Below are positions 62,961 through 64,000 of a stretch of 64,000 nucleotides of DNA, in pieces. Made by a program: the position numbers and the translations under genes. This DNA comes from Solen grandis (lineage: Eukaryota > Mollusca > Bivalvia > Adapedonta > Solenidae). The notes beneath the pieces are model-generated. The model was not told the origin of the DNA and did not search any database. It saw only the letters and a program-made list of their open reading frames with translations. Location: the NCBI GenBank assembly GCA_021229015.1, contig CM037794.1, positions 38,288,815-38,352,814 of the forward strand, written 5' to 3'. Position 1 is the first letter of the stretch. Each line of letters begins with the position of its first letter.

Positions 62961-63689
62961 TAAAGGGATTTGATAGCTGTCAACATTTCACCTCCAACAC
63001 CTAATTCCGATTACATTTTTTCGTAAGATATTTCTATTTGAATTATCATAGCCTCAGGCATTCCTAAAATCAAAAAACTTCCGAGTATCATGAACAGTAT
63101 GCAATAACATATGTCTTACTTCCACTTTATTTAGAACTCATTTTGCTCGTCCACCATCGTCGAATATCCATGGCCGATCGATAGATCATCTATAGGTCGT
63201 GGGATATTACGGTTTGGTCGTTTTAGGGTGTGTCAAATTAACGCCATTTCATTGGTCGCATGACGTTTTTAAACCAATCAAAAAAGCCGTTTTATTTTAC
63301 AACTGCAGGACGCAGTCATTTTTTTGTATTGTTTACATGATTTTCAAGCCTCCATGCCGAAAAGTGTTGCATTTAAAATTAGCTTTTTTATTGGTCGATA
63401 AATTAATAAAAAAACCCACTGCATTACGACGGTTTGCTTGCCTATTTCCCCACGGCATAATGTCATGAAGTGAAACGGAATAAGTGAGCCGGAGGTATTC
63501 GACGATGCTTATGATTATCATTATCTTCCTTTTCAAAATATGACAATCAAGTTTATACATGGAAGGCGCATATATGACGAAAAATAAATACCCTTATGAG
63601 TGGGCCAATTTAATCAGTTGAAGACACTTTCGGTATAGGATTTACGATTCAACTGGGGGACTAAAAACATGATTGCGATGCCAGAGCTA

Positions 63690-64000
63690 GGGGAGTCCGG
63701 AAAAAATGATTCTAGGAAGACGGAGATGCATTCTGAGGGGTATCTGGAGGAAATATCGTAGCTTTCTAAAGTTTCTTTTGCTTGGGGACGAAATTTTTAC
63801 ATTAGACTATATATATATATTCGTTTTTATGCCTTTTGTCCCTTAAATAAACTTCAATGTACCTTATTTTCTAGTTTTGACAAGATTCTTTATCCAGGCG
63901 GGCAGTAAACCTAACCATTGTTCTTGGGAAGGACCAGTACTAGACTCACATCCTCCGTAAAGATTTCTCGCATCCAAAAACCATAGATGGTAGCGGGGGT
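63690..64000 (-). mobile_element. Partial, inverted copy of the 2.7-kb TIR element interior
   Basis: Reverse-complemented, this stretch matches about 2128-2345 of the first copy: 'gctaccatctatggttttt', 'tagtactggtccttccc', and the 'gatgcattctg' region. It is cut by the window edge. It shows the element family has copies outside the tandem units. Confidence 0.55.

Overview
This is AT-rich, intron-containing, repeat-dense nuclear DNA of an animal, most likely a bivalve mollusc. The evidence is the split genes with GT-AG introns, tRNA-derived SINEs whose tail contains 'gggtttaacgtccc', B-box/NHL TRIM-like genes, and a dispersed repeat full of 'gttatggtccggacaa'. A 100-base N block at 26201-26300 is an assembly gap. 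All work was by eye: gene models rest on ORF continuity, splice-site and phase agreement, and comparison of paralogues inside the window. Database identity is not claimed.

Main theme: a same-strand (minus) cluster of small type I membrane receptors, all built alike. Each has a signal-peptide exon carrying 37 coding bases (ends phase 1), one or more phase 1-1 extracellular exons, a transmembrane exon (phase 1 to 2) and one tail exon rich in tyrosine motifs. Family 1 has a 10-Cys ectodomain and Thr/Ser stalk exons: complete gene at 34390-39987, double-ectodomain gene at 45704-56147, remnants at 7341-8049 and 25873-26128. Family 2 has a different Cys-rich, weakly SUEL-lectin-like ectodomain: 11451-15248 and 59431-61433. 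Family 2 genes vary in tandem-repeat number in the tail (8 versus 2 tyrosine units) and in the extracellular stalk (a 60-bp mucin-like repeat). Dead or orphan signal exons (10218, 43461, 52369) record lost paralogues.

Layout: 1-9275, 19860-26200 and 26301-35410 are three copies of a segmental duplication. Each pairs a B-box TRIM-like gene (copy B is a clear pseudogene, copy C is frameshifted at the gap, copy A is cut by the window edge) with the 3' end of a family 1 receptor. 9276-19860 holds the first family 2 gene, a probable solo LTR and a reverse-transcriptase fragment. 35410-43500 holds the complete family 1 gene, several SINEs and a 2.5-kb minisatellite of 30-bp units. 43500-45500 holds transposon wreckage. 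45704-56150 holds the double-module gene with an internal 2.5-kb duplication and a DD37D mariner-type insertion. 56150-64000 holds the second family 2 gene and repeats.

Comparing duplicate copies dates several insertions and gives their empty sites: a 2.7-kb TIR element with 6-bp target duplications, a 958-bp TA-target element, a mariner-like element and a SINE. A plausible reading, by inference, is a fast-evolving receptor cluster (immune or allorecognition-like) with TRIM genes carried along by duplication.
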